A DNA stretch of 40,161 nt from Opitutus sp. GAS368 (GCA_945871085.1 CAMBVX010000016.1:1-40161); one strand, 5' to 3'. Numbered from the stretch's first letter, positions 8,100 to 16,595 are shown. Translations and numbers: made by a program. Notes: generated by a model from the sequence alone, not told the origin.

Positions 8100-9320
8100 C
8101 TACGCCTTCGCGACCAGCACCGCGCGTAAAATCTCGACCGACTTGGCCAGATCTTCGGCCGTGACGTTGAGGGGTGGGAGCAGGCGGACCACGTTGCCGC
8201 CAGCGGGTGCAGCGAGGAGGCCGCCTCCCGCCAAATCCGAGATCCATGGCCCCGTTTCGCCGGTCATCTCCAGCCCGACGTGAAAGCCGCGACCACGGAC
8301 CTCGCGCACGTGGGCTGGAAATTCGACGGCGAGTTTTCTTAACTCCGCCAGCCACGGCACTCCGAGGCGGGTGACGTTCTCCAACAGGCGCTCCCGCTCG
8401 ATCACGTCGAGCACCGCCAGCGCCGCGGCGCACGCGAGGGGCGTGCCCCCGAATGTCGTGCCATGCGTCCCGGGAGTGAAAAGGTCGGCGGAACGCTCTT
8501 CCACCCAGATCGCGCCGATGGGGAAGCCGCCACCGAGGCCCTTGGCCATGGCAATCGCATCGGGCCGCACGCCGGCGGGCTCGAAGGCGTAAAAGGTCCC
8601 GGTGCGCCCGATGCCGCACTGCACTTCGTCGAGGAGAAGCAGCAGGTTATGTTCGTCGCAAAGCCGGCGCAGACCACGGAGAAATTCCGGCGTGCAGGGA
8701 TTGATGCCTCCATCGCCCTGAATCGATTCGACGATAATCGCAGCCGTGGCGTCGTCGATGAGCGCGGCGAAACTGGCCACGTCATTGAGATCACCGAAGG
8801 AGAAGCCCGGCACAAGCGGACGGAAGCCGCGCTGCACTTTGTCCTGCGGAGTCGCGCTCATCCCGCCAAACATTCGGCCGTGAAACGCTTTTTTCGCGCC
8901 GATGACCTTGAAACATTTCTCTTCCTCCCCGCCGGCCTTCCTCATGCCGTGCAGACGGGCGAGCTTAAGCAACGCCTCGTCGGCCTCGCCGCCGCTATTG
9001 CAGAAAAACACGCGACCAGGACCAGCGTAGCCGACGAGGCGGCGCGCGAGTTCCCCTTGGTTGGGATTACGAAAAAGATTACTGACGTGAATCAGTTCGC
9101 CCGCCTGGCGCTGCACGCTCGCCACCCAATGGGGATGACAGTGACCCAGTGCGCTGACCGCGATGCCGGAGGTAAAGTCGAGGTAACTGTTGCCGGCATC
9201 ATCCCATACCTGGGTGCCGCGGCCGCGCACGAGTGTCAGCGGAGCACGCGCGTAATTCTTCATTACATGCGCATCGTAAACTTCAGCGGTGCTGGTGCGG
9301 ACCATGGCGGGAGTGTTCAT
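8100..9320 (-). CDS. argD: Acetylornithine aminotransferase
   Basis: ArgD is a PLP-dependent class III aminotransferase that converts N-acetylglutamate semialdehyde to N-acetylornithine with glutamate as donor; it often also acts in lysine synthesis. The protein has 406 residues. Visible features are SGIAVSALGH (51-60), the phosphate-binding NSGGEADE (108-115), DEVQ (231-234) and the PLP lysine at about 260 in AMAKGLGGGFPIGA. The start complement at 9318-9320 gives MNTPAMVRTS. A longer in-frame reading to 9413 is translated from a simple repeat and is rejected. No Shine-Dalgarno sequence is visible: the leader just before ATG is the pyrimidine-rich repeat arm at 9325-9356. It probably follows argB in one transcript. 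Confidence 0.94.
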   Translation of the reverse strand: MNTPAMVRTSTAEVYDAHVMKNYARAPLTLVRGRGTQVWDDAGNSYLDFTSGIAVSALGHCHPHWVASVQRQAGELIHVSNLFRNPNQGELARRLVGYAGPGRVFFCNSGGEADEALLKLARLHGMRKAGGEEEKCFKVIGAKKAFHGRMFGGMSATPQDKVQRGFRPLVPGFSFGDLNDVASFAALIDDATAAIIVESIQGDGGINPCTPEFLRGLRRLCDEHNLLLLLDEVQCGIGRTGTFYAFEPAGVRPDAIAMAKGLGGGFPIGAIWVEERSADLFTPGTHGTTFGGTPLACAAALAVLDVIERERLLENVTRLGVPWLAELRKLAVEFPAHVREVRGRGFHVGLEMTGETGPWISDLAGGGLLAAPAGGNVVRLLPPLNVTAEDLAKSVEILRAVLVAKA

Positions 9321-9324
9321 AAGC

Positions 9325-9409
9325 GTGAAAGTGAAAGTGAAAGTGCAAGGATGAAGAAGCCTTTTCGCGTCCTTCACCCGTTCACTTTCGCTCTCACTTT
9401 CCCTTTCAC
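9325..9409. repeat. GTGAAA-type simple repeat arranged as an inverted repeat between argB and argD
   Basis: The left arm (9325-9356) begins with three to four GTGAAA units. The right arm (9372-9409) is its imperfect reverse complement, CACTTTC-like units. Together they can form a stem of over 30 bp that fills almost the whole gap between argB and argD. Confidence 0.75.
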
Positions 9410-9413
9410 GCAC

Positions 9414-10295
9414 TCAGCCGTGCACAATTTCGGTGCCGATACCTTGGTCGGTAAAAATTTCCAGCAAGAGTGAGTGCGGCAGTCGTCCGTCGATGAAGTG
9501 CACGCGTTGCACCCCCTCCTCCAGCGCGCGGATCGCACTCTGCACTTTCGGCCGCATCCCTTTGTCGATCACTCCGCGTTTCTTGAGCTCTTCGACCTGC
9601 GAAATCTTCAAAGTTGAAATCAACGAGTCGGCATCGGGCGGATTCGAGAGCAAACCCGGCACGTCGCTCATGTAGACCAGCCGGCGCGCCCGGAGCGCAC
9701 TCGCCACACGACCGGCGACGAGGTCCGCATTCACATTGTAGGGCATGCCATCATGGCCTTCGGCGACCGGCGAGATGATCGGAATGAACCCGTCTCCAAT
9801 CTCCTTCTTAATCAGCTTCACTTTAACTTCGGTCACATCGCCGACGTAACCGAGGTCCACCGCATGACCATCGTCGTCCACGATTAGTTTTTCACACACG
9901 AGCACGGTGTCACCGGGGAGACCCTTGGGTTTCCCCTTCGCGGAGGCGACCGCATCGCACACGTCTTTGTTGACGACTTCATCGAGAGTTTTTTTCACCA
10001 CAGCGATCGTCGCGGCGTCGGTCACGCGGAGGCCATTGACGAAATCCGCCTTCAGGCCCGAGGACTCCATCGCTTTGGTGATCGCCTTGCCGCCGCCGTG
10101 GACGACCACGACATTGATGCCGCAGGCGGCGAGAAATGCGATGTCGTAGGCGACGCGCGTGCGGGCGACGGGATCGGGGTCATCCATAAAACTCCCGCCG
10201 TATTTGATGACGAACGTGGAGCCACGAAAATCCTGGATGTAGGGGAGTGCCTCGAGCAGCACCTTGGCCTTGGCGGTTACTTCAGCGACGTTCAT
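9414..10295 (-). CDS. argB: Acetylglutamate kinase
   Basis: ArgB phosphorylates N-acetylglutamate and is commonly the arginine feedback point. The 293 residues show the amino acid kinase fold: [11 protein letters not shown] (Lys31) at the start, [13 protein letters not shown] (about 62-73) for nucleotide and phosphate binding, and NVNADLVAG near the C-terminal third. The N-terminal helix of about twenty residues before the first strand is of the kind seen in arginine-sensitive hexameric enzymes; whether this one is inhibited by arginine cannot be told from this. It diverges from argJ across a 157-base gap and leads into argD. Confidence 0.95.
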   Translation of the reverse strand: MNVAEVTAKAKVLLEALPYIQDFRGSTFVIKYGGSFMDDPDPVARTRVAYDIAFLAACGINVVVVHGGGKAITKAMESSGLKADFVNGLRVTDAATIAVVKKTLDEVVNKDVCDAVASAKGKPKGLPGDTVLVCEKLIVDDDGHAVDLGYVGDVTEVKVKLIKKEIGDGFIPIISPVAEGHDGMPYNVNADLVAGRVASALRARRLVYMSDVPGLLSNPPDADSLISTLKISQVEELKKRGVIDKGMRPKVQSAIRALEEGVQRVHFIDGRLPHSLLLEIFTDQGIGTEIVHG

Positions 10296-10452
10296 GGGAA
10301 TTCAAAGCGCGCGGCCAACGGTCGCGGAGAGGTGGAGAGAGCGGAAAGATGCGTTCACTTTTTATTTTCTAAAATCCGACTAAGGCACGTGCGGCGCGCA
10401 TTTCCACAAAAAATTTCTCGCGCGGCGCGCCGGAGCCAAACAGTTCTTCATC
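10296..10452. promoter_or_regulatory. Divergent argB/argJ intergenic region
   Basis: This is a 157-base gap between the starts of argB (-) and argJ (+). It must contain both start signals. An AT-rich patch lies near 10355-10372. I do not see a clear ArgR-like operator or a strong -35/-10 pair. Confidence 0.4.
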
Positions 10453-11769
10453 GTGTCTAGCACCCATCTCACGTTTTCCAATCGCGCCACGCACCGCGCG
10501 TGGCTCGCTTCGCAGGCGGCACTGCCCGCGGGTTTCCGCGTCGGCACGACACGCTTTGAGTTTGTCCCACGCGAGGCGCCCAAGCCCGCGAAGATGACGC
10601 TGACCTTGATCGCGCTGGATCAACCGACGCCGGATTTCGCGGCGGCATTCACCAAGAATGCGTTTCCCGGAGCGCCCATCATCCTCGGCCGCAAACGCCT
10701 CAACGCGCCCGCCCTCGGTGCCATCATTATCAATAACAAGATCTCGAACGTTTGTGCGCCCGGTGGCGTCGAGACGTCGGAATGCGTGTGCGGCGAAACC
10801 GCGCGGTTGCTCGGTCTCATGCCGACCGAGGTGTTGCCGAGTTCGACGGGTGTAATCGGCTGGTCGCTGCCGGCCGACGCGATCCTCGCGGCGTTGCCGC
10901 AGGCAGTGTCGGCGCTCGTCGGCGGCTCGATCTTGCCCGCCGCCGAAGGCATCGTGACCACAGATCTCTATCCGAAGATTCGCCGCGCCGATATCTGCGG
11001 TGGCAGCATCGTCGGCATCGCCAAAGGCGCCGGTATGATCGAGCCCAATCTCGCGACCATGCTCGTTTATTTACTCACCGACCTCGCCGTGCCACGCGGT
11101 GAGTTGCGCGCGATGTTGGCGAAAGCCATCGATGCCAGCTTCAACGCCATCAGCATCGACAGCGATACGAGCACGTCCGACACCGTGGCGCTCGTCTCTT
11201 CGGGCCGCGTGGCCTGCGAAGATTTCGGGGCCTTCGAGCGCGCTCTCCACACCGTGTGTCGCGATCTCGCCGAGGATGTCGTGCGCAACGGCGAAGGCGT
11301 CCGTCACGTGATTCGCGTGCGCGTCACCGCCGCCGCGAGCTCTGTCCTCGCGCGCGCCTTGGGCAAGGCGGTCGTCAACGCGCCCCTCTTCAAGTGTGCC
11401 GTCGCCGGCAACGATCCCAACGTCGGCCGGCTCGTGCAAGCCATCGGCAAACACATCGGCGCGTTCGCTCCGAAGACCGACCTCTCGAAGCTGCGCGCCA
11501 CGTTGGGCGGCGTGGAAATTTTCGCGCACGGCGTCTTCCAACTCGACCCGGTAAAGGAGGCGGCATTGGTCGCGCACCTCCGCGACGCCGAACTCTACGC
11601 CAGCGCCGCTCCGAAGGACGGCGTATTCTCCGCCGCCGTGGACTTCCCGCCGCACGAACGTTGCGTGGAACTCGAAATCGAAGTGGGCAACGGCGCGGCC
11701 TCCGCGACGGTGCTCGGCGGCGATCTCACTCATGAATACGTGAGCGAAAACGCGGATTATCGGAGCTAG
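10453..11769 (+). CDS. argJ: ArgJ: glutamate N-acetyltransferase / ornithine acetyltransferase
   Basis: ArgJ recycles the acetyl group from N-acetylornithine to glutamate and in bifunctional forms also acetylates glutamate with acetyl-CoA. The protein has 438 residues with the self-cleavage site ATML at 201-204 (Thr202 the predicted nucleophile), preceded by KGAGMIEPN. SSTGVIG (130-136) and the C-terminal ending in AHEYVSENADYRS-like sequence (DLTHEYVSENADYRS) are typical. The segment INNKISNVCAPGGVE (93-107) replaces the usual NxGNANACTG stretch, so this is a divergent member. The start is GTG 10453; the N-terminus has about 24 extra residues before LPAGF. It is the only arg gene on the plus strand. 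Confidence 0.92.
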   Translation: MSSTHLTFSNRATHRAWLASQAALPAGFRVGTTRFEFVPREAPKPAKMTLTLIALDQPTPDFAAAFTKNAFPGAPIILGRKRLNAPALGAIIINNKISNVCAPGGVETSECVCGETARLLGLMPTEVLPSSTGVIGWSLPADAILAALPQAVSALVGGSILPAAEGIVTTDLYPKIRRADICGGSIVGIAKGAGMIEPNLATMLVYLLTDLAVPRGELRAMLAKAIDASFNAISIDSDTSTSDTVALVSSGRVACEDFGAFERALHTVCRDLAEDVVRNGEGVRHVIRVRVTAAASSVLARALGKAVVNAPLFKCAVAGNDPNVGRLVQAIGKHIGAFAPKTDLSKLRATLGGVEIFAHGVFQLDPVKEAALVAHLRDAELYASAAPKDGVFSAAVDFPPHERCVELEIEVGNGAASATVLGGDLTHEYVSENADYRS

Positions 11770-11781
11770 CGCTCCGTCTTT
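11761..11781 (+). terminator. Short hairpin over the argJ stop codon
   Basis: Perfect 6-bp arms CGGAGC (11761-11766) and GCTCCG (11771-11776) enclose a TAGC loop holding most of the stop codon, followed by a short T-rich tail. It may be a weak terminator for argJ, which converges on argC. Confidence 0.4.
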
Positions 11782-11866
11782 CCGCTTGGTAATTTTCGCT
11801 TGTCGATTTCCCAGCGATCCGGGATCGCGCTATTTCAATCGGCCCTCGCCGCTCTAAAATCGGCCA

Positions 11867-12892
11867 TTAGACCAGACCCGCCGTCTCCTCGAAGCCTGAC
11901 CATAGGTTCATGATCTGCACGGCCTGGCCACTGGCTCCCTTCATGAGGTTATCCTCAGCCGAGGTGATCACGAAGTTGCCGGTGCGCGGGTCGTGGACGG
12001 CGGAAATGTCGATGCGGTTCGTGCCGACGACGTGCGCCGTGTCCGGTGTTTCGCCCGAGGGCAATATCTGGACGAAGGGCGAGGTTGCGTAGGCCTTCCG
12101 CCACACCGCATAAACCTGCTCGATGGTTCCGCCGGGCGCCGCCGGCACCGTGATGGTCGTCGCAATTCCGCGGCGCATGGGCGCGAGGTGGGGATTAAAC
12201 TGGATGATCGTCTTCCCACCCGTGTGCAGGGCGAGTTGCTCCTCCACCTCGGCGAGATGGCGGTGTTTCACGAGCCCGTAGGCTTTCGCGCTTTCGGCCC
12301 GCTCGCAAAAGAGAAAAGCTTCTTCAGCTTTTTTTCCGGCCCCACTGACGCCGCTGAAAGAATTCACCACGATGTGCTCGCGGGTGACGACCGCCGCTTT
12401 GAGCAACGGCACGAGCGGCACCAGAATGCTCGTCGGATAACAGCCGGGTGCAGCGACGAGCTTCGCCTCAGTTTTCCACGCCGGCACCGTGAGCTCGGGC
12501 AGGACAAAGCGGGCGGAGGGCAACAGCGCAGGCGCGTGGTGCTCACCATAATATTTCTGGTAGATCGCGAGGTCGGCGATGCGGAAGTCGGCACTCAGGT
12601 CGATCACACGCTTGCCGCCGCCGACCAACGCCTGCGCATAAATGGCCGCGGCGCCGTGCGGAAGCGCGAGAAAAAACAAAGCGATCTCGCTGGCCGCGAG
12701 CGCCACTGGATCGGAATCGACAAACGTCAGCCCACGGTCGATTCCCCGGACTGCGGGCATCACAGACGCCAGGGACTTTCCTGCGTGCGTGCGTGACGTC
12801 ACCGCCGCGAGCGTCACCCGTGGGTGCCCGAGGAGGAGCTTGACCAAGACTTCGCCGGAATATCCGGCCGCGCCGACAATGCCTACTTTCAT
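11867..12892 (-). CDS. argC: N-acetyl-gamma-glutamyl-phosphate reductase
   Basis: ArgC reduces N-acetylglutamyl phosphate with NADPH to the semialdehyde. The 341 residues show the Rossmann motif GAAGYSGEVL (7-16), the catalytic cysteine in APGCYPTS (Cys151), and the FSGVSGAGKKAEE loop typical of ArgC type 1. The ATG start gives MKVGIVGAAG, as in the family. argC is first in the minus-strand series but is separated from argB by the oppositely oriented argJ, so it cannot form a simple transcript with argBD unless it reads across argJ in antisense. Confidence 0.95.
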   Translation of the reverse strand: MKVGIVGAAGYSGEVLVKLLLGHPRVTLAAVTSRTHAGKSLASVMPAVRGIDRGLTFVDSDPVALAASEIALFFLALPHGAAAIYAQALVGGGKRVIDLSADFRIADLAIYQKYYGEHHAPALLPSARFVLPELTVPAWKTEAKLVAAPGCYPTSILVPLVPLLKAAVVTREHIVVNSFSGVSGAGKKAEEAFLFCERAESAKAYGLVKHRHLAEVEEQLALHTGGKTIIQFNPHLAPMRRGIATTITVPAAPGGTIEQVYAVWRKAYATSPFVQILPSGETPDTAHVVGTNRIDISAVHDPRTGNFVITSAEDNLMKGASGQAVQIMNLWSGFEETAGLV

Positions 12893-12956
12893 GATAATGG
12901 GAGGGTGAACTGCATCCGGCCAAGCGACCGGGTCAAATCACAAACCCACCCCAAAC

Positions 12957-12992
12957 GAAAACAGCCCGCACGTTTCCGCGCGGGCTGTTGTG
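12957..12992 (-). terminator. Rho-independent terminator of the TorF-like porin gene
   Basis: Ten-bp arms AACAGCCCGC (12960-12969) and GCGGGCTGTT (12980-12989) pair perfectly. On the minus strand the stem is followed by a T-rich run (A-rich at 12954-12960 on the plus strand). It lies just after the stop of the gene ending at 13022. Confidence 0.75.
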
Positions 12993-13021
12993 CTTGGAGC
13001 GAAACACGCGCTCCACATGAT

Positions 13022-13816
13022 TTAGAACGCGTAGCTGTAGCTGACGGTCACGACACCACGGCCGACCGCGAGCGAGTTGACGCCCTTCGGGAAGTTCCCC
13101 TGCTTGAAGAACGCGTCGCGACCCTCGGTGTAGGCGAAGCCGACGGTGAGTTTCGACTCTTTCGTGAGCTGAAACGGCGACGCGACGCCCAACATCCAGT
13201 AGTCGCCCCAGGCCTTAACGCTCGGCGTGGTATTGTTGGCAGCATCGGTGACGCGGTAGGTGCCGATCTGGCCAGTGAAATCGAGCGACGTGCCGAGGTC
13301 CTTCAACGCGACTGAGTAAGCCGCCGTGAGCTCATAAGTCGGGCCGCTGAGCACGACGTCGTAATAATACTTCGGGGTGAGCCGCACGTCGGCGACCGTG
13401 TAATTGAGGGCGACGCTGGGCTCGAAGGTCGAACGATAGTAGCCCGCATTCGTCGGCGCCTTCGGGTAGTCATAGAACGTAAACGCCGGAACGAACGCCA
13501 GGTCCTTGTTCACCTTGAGGGTGTAGGAACCATAGAGGTCGAACTCGGGCGCCGAGGAATCCTTCACCTTATCCTTGAAAGGAAAGTTGGACCAGAGGCC
13601 GGCCGTAAAATCGCCGGCGGCGACTTCGACCGAGGGCTGCCAGGAGGGACCGCCGAGGCGTTGGCCACGGAACATATATTGGGACACAGCCGAGAACGTG
13701 CTGGTCACGGTGTAAGCGGGAGCCGCAGCCGCCGGGGCCGCCGAGGCCTGCGCCCGAATCGTAACAGTGCCAACCGCAGCGAAGCTGAGGAGGGCGAGGA
13801 GGAGTTTCTTAGTCAT
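13022..13816 (-). CDS. TorF-like putative porin (Gcw_chp type outer-membrane protein)
   Basis: This is a 264-residue exported beta-barrel protein. Residues 1-22 form a signal peptide (MTKKLLLALLSF...), followed by an Ala/Pro-rich stretch, then the phrase TSTFSAVSQYMFRGQ, typical of the TorF/Gcw_chp family. Alternating hydrophobic strands follow and the chain ends VTVSYSYAF with a C-terminal phenylalanine, the outer-membrane insertion signal. The start complement is at 13814-13816. It diverges from the second porin gene across about 290 bases. A link to urea uptake is possible from position but not shown. Confidence 0.75.
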   Translation of the reverse strand: MTKKLLLALLSFAAVGTVTIRAQASAAPAAAAPAYTVTSTFSAVSQYMFRGQRLGGPSWQPSVEVAAGDFTAGLWSNFPFKDKVKDSSAPEFDLYGSYTLKVNKDLAFVPAFTFYDYPKAPTNAGYYRSTFEPSVALNYTVADVRLTPKYYYDVVLSGPTYELTAAYSVALKDLGTSLDFTGQIGTYRVTDAANNTTPSVKAWGDYWMLGVASPFQLTKESKLTVGFAYTEGRDAFFKQGNFPKGVNSLAVGRGVVTVSYSYAF

Positions 13817-14108
13817 TGTTTGGTAGGTTTGTTGTCTAGTTAAGTGACCGTCCGTGAGGACAATCGCTGCCAATAGAGCAAACTACCGGGGGTTTGTTCC
13901 AGCGCATTTCGTGGCATAGAAAATTTCGCCCGAGTGCAGCGTTGGCCAGCGCCGTACAGCCGTCGCTGGCCCGTGCAGCATGAACGAACAGCTGACTGCG
14001 TGTCATAGGAATGAACTCAACGCATGATTGGCAAGGATGCTGCTTAGTCGGGTCCCAGTCGGGACGGATTCCTAAGTTCCAACACCAGCTAACCTCACAC
14101 ACCAGCCA
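13817..14108. promoter_or_regulatory. Divergent control region between two porin genes
   Basis: The gap holds a candidate sigma-54 promoter for the plus-strand gene (14029-14045, listed separately). About 75-120 bases upstream of its predicted start lies an inverted pair GGCCAGCG (13944-13951) / CGCTGGCC (13964-13971), flanked by a direct repeat GTGCAGC (13934-13940 and 13973-13979). That spacing suits an activator site for a sigma-54 enhancer-binding protein, but the sequence is not a textbook NtrC site. Confidence 0.45.
14029..14045 (+). promoter_or_regulatory. Candidate sigma-54 (-24/-12) promoter of the porin gene
   Basis: The sequence TGGCAAGGATGCTGCTT has the required GG (14030-14031), ten bases, then GC (14042-14043). 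Compared with TGGCACG-N4-TTGCW only two consensus positions differ. The predicted start is near 14055, about 54 bases before the ATG. Confidence 0.55.
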
Positions 14109-15080
14109 ATGAAAAAACGCATCAAACTCGCGGCGGCGCTTACGCTCGCCTCTTCCCTGACGGCCTTCGCCGATGTCAAAGTCAACGATTCGCTCTCCGT
14201 CGGTGGCTACGCTGCCGGATCGTATCGCAACACCAAATCCGACCCGGGAACCGCCGTCGACAAGTTCGACCTCGACGCCGCAAAAACCCTCTTCACAGGC
14301 TCATTCAAGCCCGTCACTGGCGTGGTCAGCCTCTATTACCAACCCGGCGCTCCGAGCGACGTCACCCTACTCGATGCCTACGCCACCGTCGATGTCGGCA
14401 GCGGCATGAGCGTGACCGCAGGCAAGTTCCTGAGCTACCTCGGCTACGAGGCGTTCGATATTCCCAATATGTCCCAGGTCTCTTACGCCAACGGCGATTT
14501 CCTCGGACCCATCCCTGGCTACCACTCCGGCGTGCGGCTCGACGGCGGCGATAAAGACACCGGCTGGGGCCTTGCGCTAGTCGATTCCGTTTACTCGGGA
14601 CCAAACTACCTCAAGGGCGACGGCGAGCTAAAGCGCAACGCCGGCTTCGAAGGCTACTTCACCTACAAGGCCATCCCCGATGTCACCCTCTGGGCCGGTT
14701 TTGCCTACGAGACCAAGGGCAACGTCATCCACAAGAATGACGAAATCCTCACCATTAATTTCTGGGCCAGCTACAATCTCACGAAAGAAGTCACGGTCGC
14801 CGCTGAGTGGGTTTCGAAAGACGGCGGCACGGGCGACAAGGGCTACAACTGGCTCCTGTTCCTCAATTACGCCATCGACAAGAACTGGTCTTCGGCTTTC
14901 CGCGTCAGCGGTGAGAAGCTCAGCAACGGCGGTCCCGGCTTCACGAAGCTCACCGCCGCCCCGACCTACAAGATCAATGACAACTTCTCGGTTCGCGCCG
15001 AGTTGTCCTACTACGACTACTCGAAGTCCGCCGCCAAAAGCGCGACGTTCTTCGCCGTCCAGTCGATCTTTAAGTTCTAA
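14109..15080 (+). CDS. Outer-membrane beta-barrel protein, possible urea-locus porin
   Basis: This 323-residue protein has a signal peptide (residues 1-21, ending TAFA) and a chain of alternating strands that ends FFAVQSIFKF with a terminal Phe, as in outer-membrane barrels. Internal phrases such as TAGKFLSYLGYEAFDIPNM and GPIPGYHSGVRL resemble the BBP2/DUF1597-like porin group. It lies directly upstream of urtA on the same strand and has a candidate sigma-54 promoter, so it may let urea or another nitrogen compound cross the outer membrane. That role is inference. A strong terminator follows, so it is a separate transcript from urtA. Confidence 0.78.
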   Translation: MKKRIKLAAALTLASSLTAFADVKVNDSLSVGGYAAGSYRNTKSDPGTAVDKFDLDAAKTLFTGSFKPVTGVVSLYYQPGAPSDVTLLDAYATVDVGSGMSVTAGKFLSYLGYEAFDIPNMSQVSYANGDFLGPIPGYHSGVRLDGGDKDTGWGLALVDSVYSGPNYLKGDGELKRNAGFEGYFTYKAIPDVTLWAGFAYETKGNVIHKNDEILTINFWASYNLTKEVTVAAEWVSKDGGTGDKGYNWLLFLNYAIDKNWSSAFRVSGEKLSNGGPGFTKLTAAPTYKINDNFSVRAELSYYDYSKSAAKSATFFAVQSIFKF

Positions 15081-15120
15081 TCCCCTCGCGGCCCACCGCC
15101 GCTGCTAGCTGCTTTTCCAC

Positions 15121-15154
15121 GGTGGTCGCGCGATTCCGCGACCACCATTTTTTT
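15121..15154 (+). terminator. Rho-independent terminator after the porin gene
   Basis: Perfect 10-bp arms GGTGGTCGCG (15121-15130) and CGCGACCACC (15137-15146) enclose a 6-base loop, followed by a run of seven Ts from 15148. Confidence 0.9.
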
Positions 15155-15221
15155 CGCCCGCGCCCAGCGCAGTCCGATCCGCCCGCTTCCCCTCTTCGTC
15201 AATTTTCCACCGCTTTCGCGG

Positions 15222-15238
15222 CGGCACCGCCACTGCTT
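15222..15238 (+). promoter_or_regulatory. Candidate sigma-54 promoter of urtA
   Basis: CGGCACCGCCACTGCTT has GG (15223-15224), ten bases and GC (15235-15236). It keeps GGCAC and TGC of the -24 and -12 elements. The predicted start is near 15248, about 29 bases before the urtA ATG. Confidence 0.5.
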
Positions 15239-15276
15239 TGCCTCCGCATCTTGTCCAGCCCACCTCCCGTCCCATC

Positions 15277-16533
15277 ATGATCACTCAACTCAAAAAACTG
15301 CTCACCGTCGGCGCCCTCGCGCTCGGCGCTTCGTTCGGCACCGCGCACGCGGCCGAAACCGTCAAAGTCGGCATCCTCCACTCCCTCAGCGGCACCATGG
15401 CCATCAGCGAAACCTCGCTGCGCGATGTGCTGCTCTTCACCTTCGACGAGATCAACGCCAAGGGCGGCGTCCTCGGCAAGAAGATCGAGCCCGTCGTCGT
15501 CGACGGTGCCTCCAACTGGCCGCTCTTCGCCGAAAAAGCCAAGCAACTCCTCGAGCAGGACAAGGTCGCCGTGACCTTCGGTTGCTGGACCTCCGTCTCT
15601 CGCAAATCCGTCCTTCCCGTCTACGAGAAGAACAACGGCCTCCTCTTCTACCCCGTGCAATACGAGGGCGAAGAAGAGTCCCAGAACGTCGCCTACACCG
15701 CCGAGGCCGTGAACCAGCAGGCCACGCCCGCCGTCGACTACTACCTCGCCGAAGGCAAAAAGAAGTTCTACCTGCTCGGCACCGACTACGTGTATCCACA
15801 GACCACAAACCTCGTGCTCCTCGAGTATCTCCTTAGCAAAGGCGTCAAGCTCGAGAACATCGGCGGCGGCTTCAAAAAGGACGAATCCGGCAAGATCATC
15901 GCCGCCGGCAAATACACGCCCTTCAGCCACACCGACTACCAGCAGATCATCGCCGAAATCAAACAGTTCGCCGCCTCCGGTGACGCCTGCGTGATCTCGA
16001 CCCTCAACGGCGATACCAATGTTCCTTTCTTCAAGGAATATGCCGCCGCCGGTCTCACTGCGGAAAAGTGCCCCGTCGTGTCGTTCTCCATCTCCGAAGA
16101 TGAATTCCGCGGCCTCCCCGCCAAGCAGCTCGTCGGTCAGCTCGGTTGCTGGACCTACTTCCAATCGATCAACACGCCTGCCAACAAAAAATTCGTCGCC
16201 GATTTCCAAGCGTGGCTCAAGACCACCAAGGCTCCCGGCGTCGTCAAAGAAGGCCGCGTCACCTGCTCGCCCATGGTGCTCAGCTACGTCGGTGTTTACC
16301 TCTGGAAGGCCGCCGTCGAGAAGGCCGGCTCCTTCGATGTCGATAAGGTCCGCGCCGCCTATAAGACCGGCCTCTCCTTCGACGGTCCCGGTGGCAAGGT
16401 CACCACGCAAAAGAACATGCACGTCACCAAGAACGTCTTCATCGGCGAGACCAAGGCCGACGGACAGTTCAAGATCGTGAAGTCCTTCGACAACGTCTAC
16501 GGCGAGCCCTGGCTCAAAGGTAAGTTCAAATAA
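15277..16533 (+). CDS. urtA: Urea ABC transporter substrate-binding protein UrtA
   Basis: UrtA is the periplasmic binding protein of the high-affinity urea ABC transporter. The 418 residues start with a signal peptide (about 1-25, ending TAHA), then [19 protein letters not shown], a signature of the urea-type binding proteins, followed by [17 protein letters not shown] and [13 protein letters not shown], both strongly conserved in UrtA. The start ATG 15277 places the signal peptide correctly; an upstream in-frame start at 15238 is unlikely. It is followed by a hairpin with a T-run (16642-16673), so the binding protein may be made in excess over the membrane parts. Confidence 0.95.
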   Translation: MITQLKKLLTVGALALGASFGTAHAAETVKVGILHSLSGTMAISETSLRDVLLFTFDEINAKGGVLGKKIEPVVVDGASNWPLFAEKAKQLLEQDKVAVTFGCWTSVSRKSVLPVYEKNNGLLFYPVQYEGEEESQNVAYTAEAVNQQATPAVDYYLAEGKKKFYLLGTDYVYPQTTNLVLLEYLLSKGVKLENIGGGFKKDESGKIIAAGKYTPFSHTDYQQIIAEIKQFAASGDACVISTLNGDTNVPFFKEYAAAGLTAEKCPVVSFSISEDEFRGLPAKQLVGQLGCWTYFQSINTPANKKFVADFQAWLKTTKAPGVVKEGRVTCSPMVLSYVGVYLWKAAVEKAGSFDVDKVRAAYKTGLSFDGPGGKVTTQKNMHVTKNVFIGETKADGQFKIVKSFDNVYGEPWLKGKFK

Positions 16534-16564
16534 ACCGCGCCTGCCTCGCGTTTCGAGTCGCTTG

Positions 16565-16595
16565 TCATTGCGAGGAGCGCAGCGACGAAGCAATC
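16565..16595. repeat. Widespread ATTGC-GCAAT palindromic intergenic repeat
   Basis: The segment carries CATTGCGAGGAGCGCAGCGA and closes with GCAAT, so ATTGC (16567-16571) and GCAAT (16590-16594) form the palindrome ends. This matches a repeat seen in the genomes of many unrelated bacteria, whose minus-strand reading gives the familiar phrase CFVAALLAMT. Confidence 0.75.

Noticed and set aside
8463-9473. A plus-strand open frame across argD and argB
   Set aside because: It is a shadow of argD; its later part is translated from the GTGAAA repeat.
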